Below, one piece after another: positions 32,969 through 48,109 of a DNA stretch of 64,000 bases. The position numbers were made by a program, and so were the translations under genes. The DNA is taken from positions 1,178,001 to 1,242,000 of the forward strand of contig NZ_CP011125.1 in NCBI RefSeq assembly GCF_000737325.1, given 5' to 3'. Within the stretch, counting starts at the first letter, position 1. Each line of letters opens with the position of its first letter. The notes below the pieces were generated by a model. The model was given only the letters and a program-made list of their open reading frames with translations, was not told the origin of the DNA and did not search any database. The stretch is from Sandaracinus amylolyticus (GTDB lineage Bacteria > Myxococcota_A > Polyangia > Polyangiales > Sandaracinaceae).

Positions 32969-34891
32969 TCAGCGCTCCGGCTGGAAGAACACCGCGCCCA
33001 GCGGCGGCAGCGTCACGAGGATCGATGCGCGGCGGCCGTGTCCCGGCACCAGCGTCGACTCCACGCCGCCCATGTTGCCCTGGCCGCTTCCGCCGTACTC
33101 CGTCGCGTCCGTGTTGACGATCTCTCGCCAACGACCTTCGTAGTCGACGCCGATCCGATAATTGTGTCGCGGCACCGGCGTGAAGTTGAACGCGCAGAGC
33201 ACGCGATCACTCGGATCGGCGCCCACGCGCTCGAAGCACAGCACGCTCTGATCCACGTCACGCGCGTCGACCCAGTGGAACCCCTCGGGGCTCGCGTCGC
33301 GCGCGTGCAGCGCCGGCACCGATCGATACGTGCGATTGAGGTGCGCCAGACAGCGCATGATCCCGGCGTGGCCTTCGTCGTGGAGAAGGTGCCAGTCGAG
33401 ACTGCCGTCGTGGTTCCACTCACTCCATTGGCCGAGCTCGGCGCCCATGAAGAGCAGCTTCTTCCCGCTCTGCGCGAACATGTACGCGTAGAGCAGGCGC
33501 AGGTTCGCCCGCTTCTGCCACGCATCGCCCGGCATCTTCGAGAGCAGCGAGCCCTTTCCGTGCACCACCTCGTCGTGGCTGAGCGGCATCACGAAGCTCT
33601 CGTGGAAAGCATAGATGCTGCGGAACGTGAGCTGATCGTGGTGGAACTTGCGATGCACCGGCTCCTTCGAGAAATAGGTGAGCGTGTCGTGCATCCAGCC
33701 CATGTCCCACTTGAAGCCGAAGCCCAGGCCTCCGACGTACGTCGGACGGCTCACGGCCGGCCACGCGGTGGACTCCTCGGCGTACGTCTGGATGTCCGGG
33801 AAGTCGCGATAGGCCATCTCGTTCATCTCCCGCAGGAGCTGGATGGCCTCGAGGTTCTCGCGCCCGCCCTGCTCGTTCGGGATCCACTCGCCGGCATTGC
33901 GCGAGTAGTCGAGATAGAGCATCGACGCGACTCCATCGACGCGCAGTCCGTCGATGTGATAGCGGTCGAGCCAGAATCGCGCGCTCGAGAGCAGGAACGA
34001 CTTCACCTCTCGCCGGCCGTAATTGAAGATCGCGCTCTTCCAGTCGGGATGGAAGCCCTTCTTGGGATCCGCGTGCTCGTAGAGATGCGTTCCGTCGAAG
34101 TACGCGAGCCCGTGCTCGTCGGTCGGGAAGTGCGCGGGCACCCAGTCGACGATCACGCCGATCCCGTTCTGGTGCAGGTGATCGACGAGGTACATGAAGT
34201 CCTGCGGCGTGCCGAAGCGGCTCGTCGGCGCGAAGTACCCGGTGACCTGATATCCCCACGAGCCCGCGAACGGGTGCTCCATGATCGGCATGAGCTCGAC
34301 GTGCGTGAACCCGGTCTCCTTCACGTGCGCCGCGAGGCGCGGCGCGATCTCGCGATAGGAGAGCGAGCGATTGTGGTCCTCGGGAACTCTCGCCCACGAG
34401 CCGAGGTGGACTTCGTAGATGCTGATCGGCGACGAGAGCGACTGGCGCGCTCCGCGCGACTGCATCCATTCGTCGTCGCCCCACCCGTAGCCTTCCAGGT
34501 TCCAGACGATCGACCCGGTGCGGGGCGGCGTCTCGTGGTGGAACCCGTAGGGATCCGCCTTGTCCACGCGATATCCGTGGAGACGCGAGTGGATCCGATA
34601 CTTGTAGATCGTGCCCTGCTCGAGCCCGGGCACGAATCGCGTCCAGATTCCCGAGCTGCCCCACGGCTGCAGCGGCGTCGCCTCGCCGTGCCATTCGTTG
34701 AAGTCGCCGATCACGCCGACGTGATCCGCGTTCGGCGCCCACACCGAGAAGCGCACGCCGCGCTGGCCGTCCTCTTCGGTGAGGTGCGCGCCCAGTCGTT
34801 CGTAGAGCCGCGCGTGCGTGCCCTCGTTGAAGAGATGGACGTCGATCTCGCCGAGACGCGGATCGCGTCGCTCCTTGCGCACCTGGATCAT
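32969..34891 (-). CDS. glgB: 1,4-alpha-glucan branching enzyme
   Basis: A 640-aa GH13 enzyme: an N-terminal CBM48 (about 45-125; [20 protein letters not shown]), then the barrel. The nucleophile is D319 in [18 protein letters not shown], the acid/base is E372 in YAEEST, and the transition-state Asp is in [14 protein letters not shown]. It makes alpha-1,6 branches by transferring cut alpha-1,4 chains. Last gene of the glgE operon, 32 bases after treS-mak. It is the short GlgB form without an extra N-terminal domain. Confidence 0.95.
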   Translation of the reverse strand: MIQVRKERRDPRLGEIDVHLFNEGTHARLYERLGAHLTEEDGQRGVRFSVWAPNADHVGVIGDFNEWHGEATPLQPWGSSGIWTRFVPGLEQGTIYKYRIHSRLHGYRVDKADPYGFHHETPPRTGSIVWNLEGYGWGDDEWMQSRGARQSLSSPISIYEVHLGSWARVPEDHNRSLSYREIAPRLAAHVKETGFTHVELMPIMEHPFAGSWGYQVTGYFAPTSRFGTPQDFMYLVDHLHQNGIGVIVDWVPAHFPTDEHGLAYFDGTHLYEHADPKKGFHPDWKSAIFNYGRREVKSFLLSSARFWLDRYHIDGLRVDGVASMLYLDYSRNAGEWIPNEQGGRENLEAIQLLREMNEMAYRDFPDIQTYAEESTAWPAVSRPTYVGGLGFGFKWDMGWMHDTLTYFSKEPVHRKFHHDQLTFRSIYAFHESFVMPLSHDEVVHGKGSLLSKMPGDAWQKRANLRLLYAYMFAQSGKKLLFMGAELGQWSEWNHDGSLDWHLLHDEGHAGIMRCLAHLNRTYRSVPALHARDASPEGFHWVDARDVDQSVLCFERVGADPSDRVLCAFNFTPVPRHNYRIGVDYEGRWREIVNTDATEYGGSGQGNMGGVESTLVPGHGRRASILVTLPPLGAVFFQPER

Positions 34892-34923
34892 GGCCTCCGC
34901 CCCTCTCTAGTTCCGCCGCGTGC

Positions 34924-38289
<3,366 letters not shown>

Positions 38290-38322
38290 CGCGGGATTTG
38301 CCTCTTCGTGTCGAGGAGGGGT

Positions 38323-40380
38323 TCAGAGGAAGTAGTCGAAGTCGCGCTCGGTGCGCACACGGCGTCGCAGCGCGAACACGTGCGCCGGCATCGCGTGAGG
38401 ATCGACCTCCACGTAATTCCGGCCGCCGTGCCAGAGATAGCGGCCGCCGCCGAGCAGGTCGTGCGCCTGGAACGTGGTGTGGGGATCGAGCCCGAGCACG
38501 TCCAGGTCGAGATCGACCCAACCCGACTGCCGATGGTGGAAATCCAGATTGACCACCACGAGCACCGCGTCCTCACCGTGGCTCTTGCTGAAGCAGAGCA
38601 GCATGTCGTTGTCGGTCCGGTGGATCACGACTCCGTCGTTGCGCTGCAGGGCAGGGTGCTCGCGGCGGATGCGGTTGATCAGCGAGATCGCGCGGCGCAG
38701 CGAGTCGGGGCGATCACGGTCCCAGCGCTTCAGCTGGTACTTCTCGTTGTCGAGGTACTCGCCCGAGCCCGGGCGCGCGACGTGATCCATGAGCTCGAAC
38801 GCGGGCCCGTAGATGCCGTAGTGGCTCGACATCGTCGCCGCCATCACGAGCCGCGCGAGGAACGCGGCGCGCCCGCCGTACTGCAGATCCTCGGGGAGGA
38901 TGTCCGGTGTGTTCGGCCAGAAGCTCGGTCGGAAGTACTCCGCGACATCCGTCTTGGTGAGCTCGCGGAGATAGCTCTCGAGCTCGTGCTTCGTGTTGCG
39001 CCAGGTGAAATACGTATATCCCTGCGTGAATCCCGCTTTTGCCAGCGAGTACATCAGCGCGGGGCGCGTGAACGCCTCGGACAGGAACGTGACCTCGGGG
39101 TGCGCGCTCTTCAGCGACGCGATGCACCAGCGCCAGAACGGGATCGGCTTGGTGTGCGGGTTGTCGACGCGGAAGATGGTCACTCCGCGCGCGATCCAGA
39201 ACTCGAACACGTCGCGCAGCGCGCGCCAGAGATTGCGCCAGTCCTCGCACTCGAAGTCGAACGGATAGACGTCCTGATATTTCTTGGGCGGGTTCTCGGC
39301 GTACTGGATCGTCCCGTCGGGGCGATGACGGAACCACTCGGGGTGCTCGGTCACCCACGGATGATCGGGAGACGCCTGGAACGCGACGTCGAGCGCGATC
39401 TTCAGCCCGTGATCGCGCGCGCTCGCCACGAAACGATCGAAGTCCGCGAGCGTGCCGAGGTCGGGGTGCACGGCCGTGTGCCCGCCCTCCGCGCCGCCGA
39501 TCGCCCACGGGCTGCCGGGATCGGTCGGGCCCGCGGTGAGCGTGTTGTTCGGGCCCTTGCGGAACGCGATGCCGATCGGGTGGATCGGCGGGAGATAGAG
39601 CACGTCGAAGCCCATCTCCGCGACGTAGGGGAGCCACGCCTCGGCCGTGCGGAACGTACCGTGTCGTCCGTCCTCGCCCGTCGATCGCGGAAAGAGCTCG
39701 TACCAGGACGCGAAGCGCGCGTGCGGAGGATCGACGAGCACGCCCCAGCTCTCGCTGCGCGTCGCGAGCGCGCGCTCGGGATGGCGCGCACAGAGCTCCG
39801 CCGTCGACGCGGAGAGCGCCAGGCGGACGCGCTCGTCGCGCGCCGCGCGCGGGTCCGCGATCGCCTTCGCGGCGCGCTCGAGCAGCTCGCGATCCCCCTC
39901 GCCCGATCCGTTGCCGCAGCGCGACGCCGCGCGCTCGATCAGGGCCGCGCCGATCGCGAGATCGACGTCGCTGACCTCGCCCACCTCGGCCTTGCGCTCG
40001 AGCCCGTGGCGCCACGTCTCGAGGTCGTCGATCCAGCCCTCCACGGCGAGCTCCCAGCGTCCGATCGCATCGAGCGCGAGCTCCGCCTCGAAGCGATCGT
40101 TGCCGCGCGCGCGCATCGGCGTCTCGACCCAGCGCGAGCTGCCGGGGCGCTTGGAGCGCAGCACACCGCGCACGCGATCGTGACCATCCGCGACGAGCAC
40201 CGCGACGACGCGCAGCACGTCGCCCTCGATCCGTTTGACGTCGAACGATCCTCGATCGACGCGCGGCTCCACGTCGAACACGACGACGCGGTGTCGTCCT
40301 TCGTCCGGCATCGGCACGTCGGTCGAGGGCGAGCTCGTCGCCTTCGCCGTGGTCGCGGCTCGCTGCTGCGTCGTCGCCAT
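38323..40380 (-). CDS. glgE: Alpha-1,4-glucan:maltose-1-phosphate maltosyltransferase
   Basis: A 685-aa GH13_3 enzyme starting at ATG 40380 (GGAAGGACC upstream). It has an N-terminal beta domain (about 30-130), the helical S domain, and the barrel with ELFPRSTGEDGRHGTF, LPPIHPIG, nucleophile D406 in FRVDNPHTKPIPFW and acid/base E435 in FLSEAFTRP. It extends alpha-1,4-glucan with maltosyl units from maltose-1-phosphate. First gene of the operon. Together with TreS-Mak and GlgB it forms the complete GlgE route. Confidence 0.95.
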   Translation of the reverse strand: MATTQQRAATTAKATSSPSTDVPMPDEGRHRVVVFDVEPRVDRGSFDVKRIEGDVLRVVAVLVADGHDRVRGVLRSKRPGSSRWVETPMRARGNDRFEAELALDAIGRWELAVEGWIDDLETWRHGLERKAEVGEVSDVDLAIGAALIERAASRCGNGSGEGDRELLERAAKAIADPRAARDERVRLALSASTAELCARHPERALATRSESWGVLVDPPHARFASWYELFPRSTGEDGRHGTFRTAEAWLPYVAEMGFDVLYLPPIHPIGIAFRKGPNNTLTAGPTDPGSPWAIGGAEGGHTAVHPDLGTLADFDRFVASARDHGLKIALDVAFQASPDHPWVTEHPEWFRHRPDGTIQYAENPPKKYQDVYPFDFECEDWRNLWRALRDVFEFWIARGVTIFRVDNPHTKPIPFWRWCIASLKSAHPEVTFLSEAFTRPALMYSLAKAGFTQGYTYFTWRNTKHELESYLRELTKTDVAEYFRPSFWPNTPDILPEDLQYGGRAAFLARLVMAATMSSHYGIYGPAFELMDHVARPGSGEYLDNEKYQLKRWDRDRPDSLRRAISLINRIRREHPALQRNDGVVIHRTDNDMLLCFSKSHGEDAVLVVVNLDFHHRQSGWVDLDLDVLGLDPHTTFQAHDLLGGGRYLWHGGRNYVEVDPHAMPAHVFALRRRVRTERDFDYFL

Positions 40381-40640
40381 GAGGTCCTTCCACCGGGCGA
40401 GCAGGGCCCGCCGGAGGCCTCGACGACGCCGCGGCAAACGGTGTTTGCGGGTTCGCGGACCGACGGCCGCGAATGTGTGTCGTAGCCCCCTCGGAGGGGA
40501 CCACAACCCCGGGAGCGCGATCGATGCGCGACGCCACGCGCGAGGCGCTACGCGACGATCTCGGCGCCGAGCTCACGCGCTGCGCGCGCACGACGTCCCC
40601 GGCGCGGTGATTGCTGCGCTCGAGCACACCGGAGGAGACC
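40381..40640. promoter_or_regulatory. Divergent intergenic region with two hairpins
   Basis: This region separates glgE (minus) from the hemerythrin gene (plus). TTCGCGG (40452-40458) and CCGCGAA (40467-40473) form a perfect 7-bp dyad, and CCCCT-CGG-AGGGG follows near 40485-40498. They lie in the likely leader of glgE. They could be operator or attenuator elements for the glucan operon. Promoter boxes were not identified. Confidence 0.4.
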
Positions 40641-41144
40641 ATGAAGGCGACGGACCTGTTGGAGCAGCAGCACCGCGAGGTGGAGAAGATCTTCGATCGC
40701 CTCGAGAACGACGAAGGCGATCGCATCGAGAACCTTCGCGAGCTCGCGTCGAAGCTCGCGGCGCACATGCGAATCGAAGAGGAGATCTTCTATCCGAAGG
40801 CGCGCGAGGTCATGGAGGACATGGTCTTCGAGAGCCTCGAGGAGCACACGCTCGCGGCGTTCGCGCTGAAGCGGCTGGCCGAGATCGACCCGGGGCACCC
40901 GAGCTTCGAGGCGAAGTGCAAGGCGCTCAAGGAGCTCGTGAAGCATCACGTCGAGGAGGAAGAGAGCGAGATGTTCCCGAAGATCGACGGCGAGATCGAG
41001 CCCGAGGAGCTCGAGACGATCGGCGAGGAGCTCGAGGCCCGGTTCATGGAGATCGTCGAGTCGGGCTACGGCGCGGAGCTCGTGAAGGGCCAGCCGTCGA
41101 AGAAGAACGGCATCGGCCGCATGCCGCACCACGCGACGCGCTGA
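40641..41144 (+). CDS. Hemerythrin HHE-domain protein
   Basis: GGAGGAGACC precedes the ATG. A 167-aa soluble four-helix protein with the full ligand pattern: H11 (LLEQQHREVEK), H42 with E46 (AHMRIEEEIFYP), H69 (EEHTLAAFAL) and H103 with E107 (KHHVEEEESEMFP). The bundle should hold a di-iron site. The protein is acidic and ends in a basic tail. It is a single gene, diverging from the glgE operon. O2/NO binding or iron handling are family possibilities. Unlike the copy at 8101 no ligand appears to be lost. Confidence 0.9.
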   Translation: MKATDLLEQQHREVEKIFDRLENDEGDRIENLRELASKLAAHMRIEEEIFYPKAREVMEDMVFESLEEHTLAAFALKRLAEIDPGHPSFEAKCKALKELVKHHVEEEESEMFPKIDGEIEPEELETIGEELEARFMEIVESGYGAELVKGQPSKKNGIGRMPHHATR

Positions 41145-41184
41145 GCCGCGTCCCCAGCGTCGATCGACGTGCGCGCCGGCGCGA

Positions 41185-43062
<1,878 letters not shown>

Positions 43063-43108
43063 GCCCGAGAGCGTACCCGAGGAAGGACGCGCTTAGAAGC
43101 GCGAATGG

Positions 43109-43462
43109 TCAGCGCGGGCCGGGCGGCTCGGGGCGACGGACCTTCGGGCGCGGATGCGCCGCGCGCTCGTCGGCGTCGATCTTCTCGGCCGCGACCTCGG
43201 GCTCGGGATCCACCACGGGATCGAGCGACGCGCGCACCGCGTCGTCCTGCACGTAGTCGTCGTCGGGCACGTCGTGGCGATCGGTCCGGAGCGACTCGGC
43301 GAGCGCTTCGTCCTCCGCGTCGACGAGCGCGTCTTCGGGCAGGACCTCGGCGAGCGTGCCGTCGATGTCGCCCGCTTCGCCGAGCGGAGAGGCGCGACGC
43401 GGCGCGTGCTCGTCGCGGTCGGCCATCTCCGAAACCTTCGGTCCAAGATCGCGCTCTCCCAT
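43109..43462 (-). CDS. Acidic uncharacterised protein, 117 aa
   Basis: The start at ATG 43462 gives MGERDLGPKVSEMADRDEHA, followed by a very acidic stretch (LPEDALVDAEDEALAESL; VPDDDYVQDDAVRASLDP) and a basic Pro-rich end. It is probably disordered. It sits in a minus-strand run of small genes from 44579 to 43109 and just upstream of the Ser/Thr kinase on the same strand, so it might be a kinase partner. That is inference from position only. Confidence 0.55.
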   Translation of the reverse strand: MGERDLGPKVSEMADRDEHAPRRASPLGEAGDIDGTLAEVLPEDALVDAEDEALAESLRTDRHDVPDDDYVQDDAVRASLDPVVDPEPEVAAEKIDADERAAHPRPKVRRPEPPGPR

Positions 43463-43500
43463 GACCGCCTCACCGTCCTTGCGAATGCGAGCTCCTCGCC

Positions 43501-43668
43501 TCACTCGAAGTCGTCGGGGTTCAGCTCCTCCACGTCGCGCGTCGTGCCCTCGTGCGGCGTCGTCGCGGGCGCCTTCTTGTCGCGCATGTGCGGGTGCCGC
43601 TCCGGCTTGCGCTCGTCGGCCTTCGCCGGCGTCTCCTTCTCCCGCTGCTGCTCCTGCGGCTGCGTCAT
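43501..43668 (-). CDS. Hydrophilic miniprotein, 55 aa
   Basis: ATG 43668 with GGAGG upstream; the start overlaps the stop of the GNAT gene in ATGA, which supports real translation. The product (MTQPQEQQREKETPAKADER onward) is Lys/Glu/Pro-rich and ends ELNPDDFE. There is no hydrophobic segment. It resembles the small stress-associated hydrophilic proteins of this organism, such as the 64-aa one at 51182. Function unknown. Confidence 0.6.
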   Translation of the reverse strand: MTQPQEQQREKETPAKADERKPERHPHMRDKKAPATTPHEGTTRDVEELNPDDFE

Positions 43669-44276
43669 CGCGTCCTCCCTCGCGCCTCGGACGCGAGGAT
43701 CTGCAGCGGTCGTGCCGCGAGGAGATCGAGAGACTTCCGCATCACGCTGCGTCCGTCCCACGCCGTTCCGGTGCGCACGTACCCGAGCCGCGCGTAGCGT
43801 GCGAGGTCGCGCTCGTCGTGCCGCGCGACGCGCACCTCGATCACCGCGCGCGCCCGCTCGCGGAGCACCCGCTCGATCGCGACGATGAGCGCGCTCGCGA
43901 TGCCGAGCCCCTGCAGCCCCGGCATCACGCGCACCGCCTCGATCAGCGCGACGTCGGGATCACCGCGCCGCGCGACGCGCGCGCGGATCATCGCGAGCGG
44001 TGCGCCGCGTGACGCGGCGACGAGCACGATCTCCTCGCCGCGCGCGCAGCGCTCGAGCGTCTCGTCGATCACCTCCGTCTGATCCTGCGCGAGCCCGAGC
44101 CACGAGAGCGCGTGCAGGTCTGCCGCGCACGCCTCGCGGATCGTCAGCGAGAGTGCGACGTGACGTCGATCGAGCTCGCGCGCGGGCAGCGGCGCGGTGC
44201 GATCGCTGCGCCGTGCCGCGCCTCCGTTGCCGCCGTGCGGCCCGTTGCCTCGTGCGTCGTCGATGCGCATCGGCAT
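43665..44276 (-). CDS. GNAT-family N-acetyltransferase
   Basis: A 203-aa protein. After a poorly conserved 40-residue start (the true start may lie inside it), LTIREACAADLHALSWLGLA begins the fold; the acetyl-CoA loop is VMPGLQGLGIASALIVAIER (about 117-136, Q-x-x-G-x-A type); and YARLGYVRTG near 165 is the typical C-terminal part. The substrate cannot be told. Coupled on both sides: 3 bases from the gene upstream and a 4-base overlap with the gene downstream. Confidence 0.85.
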   Translation of the reverse strand: MPMRIDDARGNGPHGGNGGAARRSDRTAPLPARELDRRHVALSLTIREACAADLHALSWLGLAQDQTEVIDETLERCARGEEIVLVAASRGAPLAMIRARVARRGDPDVALIEAVRVMPGLQGLGIASALIVAIERVLRERARAVIEVRVARHDERDLARYARLGYVRTGTAWDGRSVMRKSLDLLAARPLQILASEARGRTR

Positions 44277-44279
44277 GGG

Positions 44280-44579
44280 TCAGGCTCCCGCCACGAGCAG
44301 CACGATCACGATCGAGATCGCGACGACCGCGAGCACCGCGAGCGTGCCGGTCACCACGCTCACGCTCCGCCGCGGATCGATGCGATCCATCGTGCCGGTG
44401 AGCGTGGGATCCTCGTTGGTCTCGGGCGTCGGGTAGTTGCGCCGCTCGGCCTTCGCGACCTGCATCATGTCGGCGTCGACGGTGAAGTTGCCCGTGTGCC
44501 CGCCATCGTCGGGCGGTGACGCGACGAGCTCGCCGTCGGAGCGCGCGAGATCACGATCGATGGTTCGCTGCTGGGCCAT
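44280..44579 (-). CDS. Tail-anchored membrane protein, 99 aa
   Basis: From ATG 44579 (GAGGAC upstream) the first 70 residues are hydrophilic and acidic ([40 protein letters not shown]) and the last 25 form one transmembrane helix ([20 protein letters not shown]), a tail-anchor layout. First gene of the four-gene minus-strand operon. No family recognised. Confidence 0.65.
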   Translation of the reverse strand: MAQQRTIDRDLARSDGELVASPPDDGGHTGNFTVDADMMQVAKAERRNYPTPETNEDPTLTGTMDRIDPRRSVSVVTGTLAVLAVVAISIVIVLLVAGA

Positions 44580-44726
44580 GTCCTCGCACGTCGCAACGCG
44601 CGTGCCCTGGCGCTTGCGACGCTGCGCCACGGTTCGCTGCGACGGGGAGCGCGATCCTGTGTGCCTCGAAAAGAGCGGCAGCACCGTTTCGTGAAGGTCC
44701 GCGACGGGCGCGGTCATCCAGCCCTC

Positions 44727-45551
44727 ATGACCCGTAGCCTCTTCGTTCTCGCGGCGTGCTTCGCGCTCGCCGCGCTCCCTGGGTGCGGTGACGACGACGG
44801 CGGCGATCCCGGAGGGGGATCCGACGCCGGCCCCGGCGGAGGCGGGATGGACGCCACCACGGCGGACGACGCCGGCGACACGCCCGGCGCCGACGCGCAG
44901 CTGCCCGACGGCGCGACGTCGTTCACCCAGTGCACGAACGGCGTCGACGACGACGGCGACGGAGAGATCGACGGGCTCGATCGCGAGTGCACGGGCCCGA
45001 CGGACAACGACGAGGGCACGTTCGGCACCGGCATCCCCGGCGACAACCGCGACCCCGACTGTCAGGACTGCTTCTTCGACGGCAACTCGGGCTCCGGCAA
45101 CGACGGCTGTCGCTACGCGACCACGTGCCTGACCGACGGCACGCCGACGAGCGGCTCGGGCTCGTGCGCGACGTGCGAGGCGAGCACGCAGTGCCTCGAG
45201 GGCGGCTGTCTCGAGGCGACGCCGAACGGTTGCGACTGCTTCGGCTGCTGCGAGGTGCACGTCGACGCGGACACCACCGTGAACATCCTGCTCGGCGGCG
45301 CGTGCTCGCTCGAGAACATCGACGACGAGACCGCGTGCCCGCGCTGCATGCCCGACACCGAGTGCGCGAACGACTGCGGTCGCTGCGAGCTCTGCCTCGG
45401 TCGCACGATCGAGGATCTCCCGGCGGACTGCTTCCCGGACGGCGGTCCGCCGATCTGGCAGTGCGACGGCGATCAGGTGCCGTGCCCCGAGGGCACGTGC
45501 GCGCCCGGCTACTACTGCCAGCTCGGGTGCTGCCTCAGCGAGCTCATCTGA
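44727..45551 (+). CDS. Cys-rich lipoprotein with DxDxD-like motifs
   Basis: A 274-aa protein starting at ATG 44727. It has a signal with lipobox LPGC, then an Asp/Gly-rich linker, then [20 protein letters not shown], a calcium-loop-like motif common in myxobacterial secreted proteins. The remaining 190 residues carry about 24 Cys in short spacing ([32 protein letters not shown]), which should form disulfides outside the cytoplasm. It diverges from the operon at 44579. Surface or outer-membrane lipoprotein of unknown role. Confidence 0.75.
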   Translation: MTRSLFVLAACFALAALPGCGDDDGGDPGGGSDAGPGGGGMDATTADDAGDTPGADAQLPDGATSFTQCTNGVDDDGDGEIDGLDRECTGPTDNDEGTFGTGIPGDNRDPDCQDCFFDGNSGSGNDGCRYATTCLTDGTPTSGSGSCATCEASTQCLEGGCLEATPNGCDCFGCCEVHVDADTTVNILLGGACSLENIDDETACPRCMPDTECANDCGRCELCLGRTIEDLPADCFPDGGPPIWQCDGDQVPCPEGTCAPGYYCQLGCCLSELI

Positions 45552-45597
45552 CGCGAGGTTGCTCCGTCGATCGGGCCGGGGTAGCTCCGCGCTACCT

Positions 45598-46092
45598 ATG
45601 GCCCGTCTGCCCGAGAGCGATCCCGCGGTGGCGTCGATCGAGCGCGCGATGGTCGCGATCCGCCGGAGCCAACAGCGGCGCCGGCTCGCGCGCGCCGCGT
45701 CGGGGCAGGTCCCACGCGGCGTGCCCCCGGCGGTGATCGCGGTCGTCGACGCGCTCGACGAGCTCGCGTCGCGCGGGGTCGACGCGCCGACCGTCGGCGA
45801 CGTCGCAGGAGCGATGCAGAGCGATCCGTCGCGCGCGAGCCGCGCCGTGGCGCAGGCGGTCGAGGCCGGGCTGGTGCGGCGCTCCGCCGATCAGGAGGAT
45901 GGTCGGCGGAGCTGCCTCGAGCTCACCGCGCGCGGCCGTACGTTGATCGAGAAGGTGCGCGCGTCGCGTCGGCGCTTCTTCGCGGAGGCGACGTCGTCGT
46001 GGTCGCGGGGCGACCGCGAGGCGTTCGCCGCGCTGCTCACGCGCTTCACGACCGATCTCGACGCGCTCCTCGGACCCGACGACGAGGACTAA
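45598..46092 (+). CDS. MarR-family transcriptional regulator
   Basis: A 164-aa winged-helix protein. The recognition region reads [20 protein letters not shown] and then [20 protein letters not shown], the wing with the DxR-type turn, followed by [14 protein letters not shown]. The N-terminal 35 residues are basic. Binds DNA as a dimer and usually responds to small aromatic ligands. Converges end to end with the VOC-protein gene. Confidence 0.85.
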   Translation: MARLPESDPAVASIERAMVAIRRSQQRRRLARAASGQVPRGVPPAVIAVVDALDELASRGVDAPTVGDVAGAMQSDPSRASRAVAQAVEAGLVRRSADQEDGRRSCLELTARGRTLIEKVRASRRRFFAEATSSWSRGDREAFAALLTRFTTDLDALLGPDDED

Positions 46093-46469
46093 CGCGCGCA
46101 GAGCACCTCGACGGTGTGACCGTCGGGGTCGCGCAGGTAGACCCGTCCTCCGACGACGGCGTGCTCGGTGCCCGACGCGCGCAGCCTCGCGACGAAGCCG
46201 TCGAGCGACGCGCCCGTGCGCAGCGCGAGGTGATCTCCGCGCGGCACCACGCCCGGCTCGGTCTCTCCGGGCCGCCACGTCGAGAGCACGACGTCCACCG
46301 CGCCCGCGCGCAGCGTCGCGCCCGGCGGGCCCTCCGGCGCGGCGCCGAGCTCGAGCCCCAGCACGTCTCGGTAGAACGACACGCTGCGCGCGAGGTCGCG
46401 CACCGTGAGCCCGACGTGGTCCACGCGCCAATCATGTGCTTCACGCAGATGCATGCTCTGAGCATCCAA
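46089..46469 (-). CDS. VOC-fold (glyoxalase/bleomycin resistance) protein
   Basis: A 126-aa protein with two beta-alpha-beta-beta-beta units: WRVDHVGLTVRDLARSVSFY starts the first and GDHLALRTGASLDGFVARLR the second, ending VYLRDPDGHTVEVL. The metal ligands expected are H18-type near the first strand and H/E near the end (DPDGHTVEVL). Could be a dioxygenase, isomerase or binding protein. Start uncertain: ATG 46469 or ATG 46454. Its stop overlaps the end of the MarR gene. Confidence 0.85.
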   Translation of the reverse strand: MDAQSMHLREAHDWRVDHVGLTVRDLARSVSFYRDVLGLELGAAPEGPPGATLRAGAVDVVLSTWRPGETEPGVVPRGDHLALRTGASLDGFVARLRASGTEHAVVGGRVYLRDPDGHTVEVLCAR

Positions 46470-46493
46470 TTGCCCATCGCATCGATCAAGCGC

Positions 46494-47159
46494 TCAGCGC
46501 GTCACGTCGATCGCGCCGCGCACGACGCGCGCTCGGCGTGCTCCGGTCGTCGAGCCCGCGACCTCGTCCATCCACGGCAGCACGACGTGCACCTCGTACG
46601 CGCCCGGCGGGATCGGCCCGCCGTCGCTGCGCTCGATCGTCCCCGCGCGCGGTCCGTCGCGCAGCACGCTCACCCGTCCGCTCATCGGCAGCGACGCGAC
46701 GAGGCGCCCGCCCGGCGCGAGCCGCACCCGCACCGTGCGACAGTCCGCGCCCGGCCGGCACTGCACCGATCCGCCCGCGATCCCCGAGATCTCCCAGCGC
46801 TCGTCGACGCGCCGCTCGCCCTGCATCAGCGACGCGTCGAAGTTCAGCGTCCCGGGGAAGTCGAGCACCACCGGCGCGTCGCTCAGGTTGCGCAGCGCGA
46901 CGTCGACCACGCCGTCCACGCCGCTCTGCAGCGTGCGCGTCGCGACGGCGACCTCGACCAGCTCGGGCGCGGGCGGCGGGCTCGCATCGCCCGTGACGCG
47001 ACAGTGCGCGGCGGCCTCACCGAGCGAGAGATCCGCGCCGTCGCACGGATCGTGCGGCGCCTCGGCCACGCGGGCCGCGCTCGTGGCCCCGCTCGTGCTC
47101 GACGCACCGCCGCATCCGCACGCGACGGCGACCAGCACCGCCGACATCGTTCTGCGCAT
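46494..47159 (-). CDS. Lipoprotein of unknown function, 221 aa
   Basis: The ATG 47159 start gives a short signal (MRRTMSAVLVAVACGCGGAS) with a lipobox ending in Cys. The mature part is beta-rich: VAVATRTLQSGVDGVVDVAL, LRNLSDAPVVLDFPGTLNFD, PGAYEVHVVLPW. It reads as one or two immunoglobulin-like domains, with two Cys pairs. Probably an outer-membrane-anchored protein. It diverges from the phosphotransferase gene. No family recognised. Confidence 0.65.
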   Translation of the reverse strand: MRRTMSAVLVAVACGCGGASSTSGATSAARVAEAPHDPCDGADLSLGEAAAHCRVTGDASPPPAPELVEVAVATRTLQSGVDGVVDVALRNLSDAPVVLDFPGTLNFDASLMQGERRVDERWEISGIAGGSVQCRPGADCRTVRVRLAPGGRLVASLPMSGRVSVLRDGPRAGTIERSDGGPIPPGAYEVHVVLPWMDEVAGSTTGARRARVVRGAIDVTR

Positions 47160-47250
47160 CCCCCGCTCCTCCTCGTCCGGAGCGCGATGCTCGCTCAGGA
47201 GCACGTCACCTCGTCAACGGCGATGCGTCGGGGTACGTCCGAGCCACGCG

Positions 47251-48084
47251 ATGCACGACGATCCGCTCGAGCGCATGCCCGCGGGCGCGCGCATCACGCT
47301 GCTCGGCGAGGGCACCGACTTCCGCGCCTACGACGTCGATGGTCGAGACGTGCTGCGCATCCCGCGACACGACGGCGCGCGCGACGCGCTGCTCGCCGAG
47401 GCGCGATGGACCGCGTGGCTCGCGCGGCGTCTCCCGCTGCCGATTCCGTCCTACCGACACGTCGTGCTGTCCCCGCGACCGTTCGCGCTGTACGCGCGGC
47501 TCCGCGGCACGCCGGCGCTGCGCGTCGCGCTCGAGCAGCAGGACCTCGCCGCGATCGGCGCGCGCCTCGGCGAGCTCCTGCGCGTGCTGCACGGTCTGCC
47601 GCTCGACCCGATCTCGGGCCTCCAGCCCGACGACGATCCGACGCTCGCGGCGTGGTCCGCCGAGGCGCTCTCCGATCTGCGCACCGCGGAGCAGCACGGG
47701 CACCACCTCGACGCGCGCTGGGCGCGCGAGCTCGGATCTCCGCCGAGCGTGATCGCGATCACGCCGTGCGTGATCCACGGCGACTTCGCCGCCGAGCACG
47801 TGCTGCTCGACGAGGACGCGATGCCGTGCGGCGTGATCGACTGGAGCGACGCGGTGCTCGGCGATCCCGCGCGCGATCTCGCAGGGCTCGTGCACTGGGG
47901 CGGCGCGCCGATGCTCGCGTCGGCGCTGCAGCGCTACGGCTCGATCGACGCGGCGACCCTCGAGCGCGCGCGCTGGCTCGCGACGTGTCGCGCGGTCGCC
48001 GACGTCGCGTTCGGCGCGCAGCGCGGGCGCCCCGAGCACGTCGGCGCGGGTCTGCGCGCCCTCGCGCACGTCGCATCGATGTGA
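47251..48084 (+). CDS. APH-type phosphotransferase
   Basis: A 277-aa kinase-like protein. The N-lobe has LLGEGTDFRAYDVDGRDVLR. The catalytic loop is CVIHGDFAAEHVLLDED (Asp in HGD) and the metal-binding Asp is in GVIDWSDAVLGDPARDLAGL. This is the aminoglycoside/choline/homoserine kinase fold. The target could be an antibiotic, a metabolite or a macrolide; nothing nearby decides it. It stands alone, converging with aspS. Confidence 0.85.
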   Translation: MHDDPLERMPAGARITLLGEGTDFRAYDVDGRDVLRIPRHDGARDALLAEARWTAWLARRLPLPIPSYRHVVLSPRPFALYARLRGTPALRVALEQQDLAAIGARLGELLRVLHGLPLDPISGLQPDDDPTLAAWSAEALSDLRTAEQHGHHLDARWARELGSPPSVIAITPCVIHGDFAAEHVLLDEDAMPCGVIDWSDAVLGDPARDLAGLVHWGGAPMLASALQRYGSIDAATLERARWLATCRAVADVAFGAQRGRPEHVGAGLRALAHVASM

Positions 48085-48109
48085 CGCGACGTGCGCGAGC
48101 CCTCGCGCG

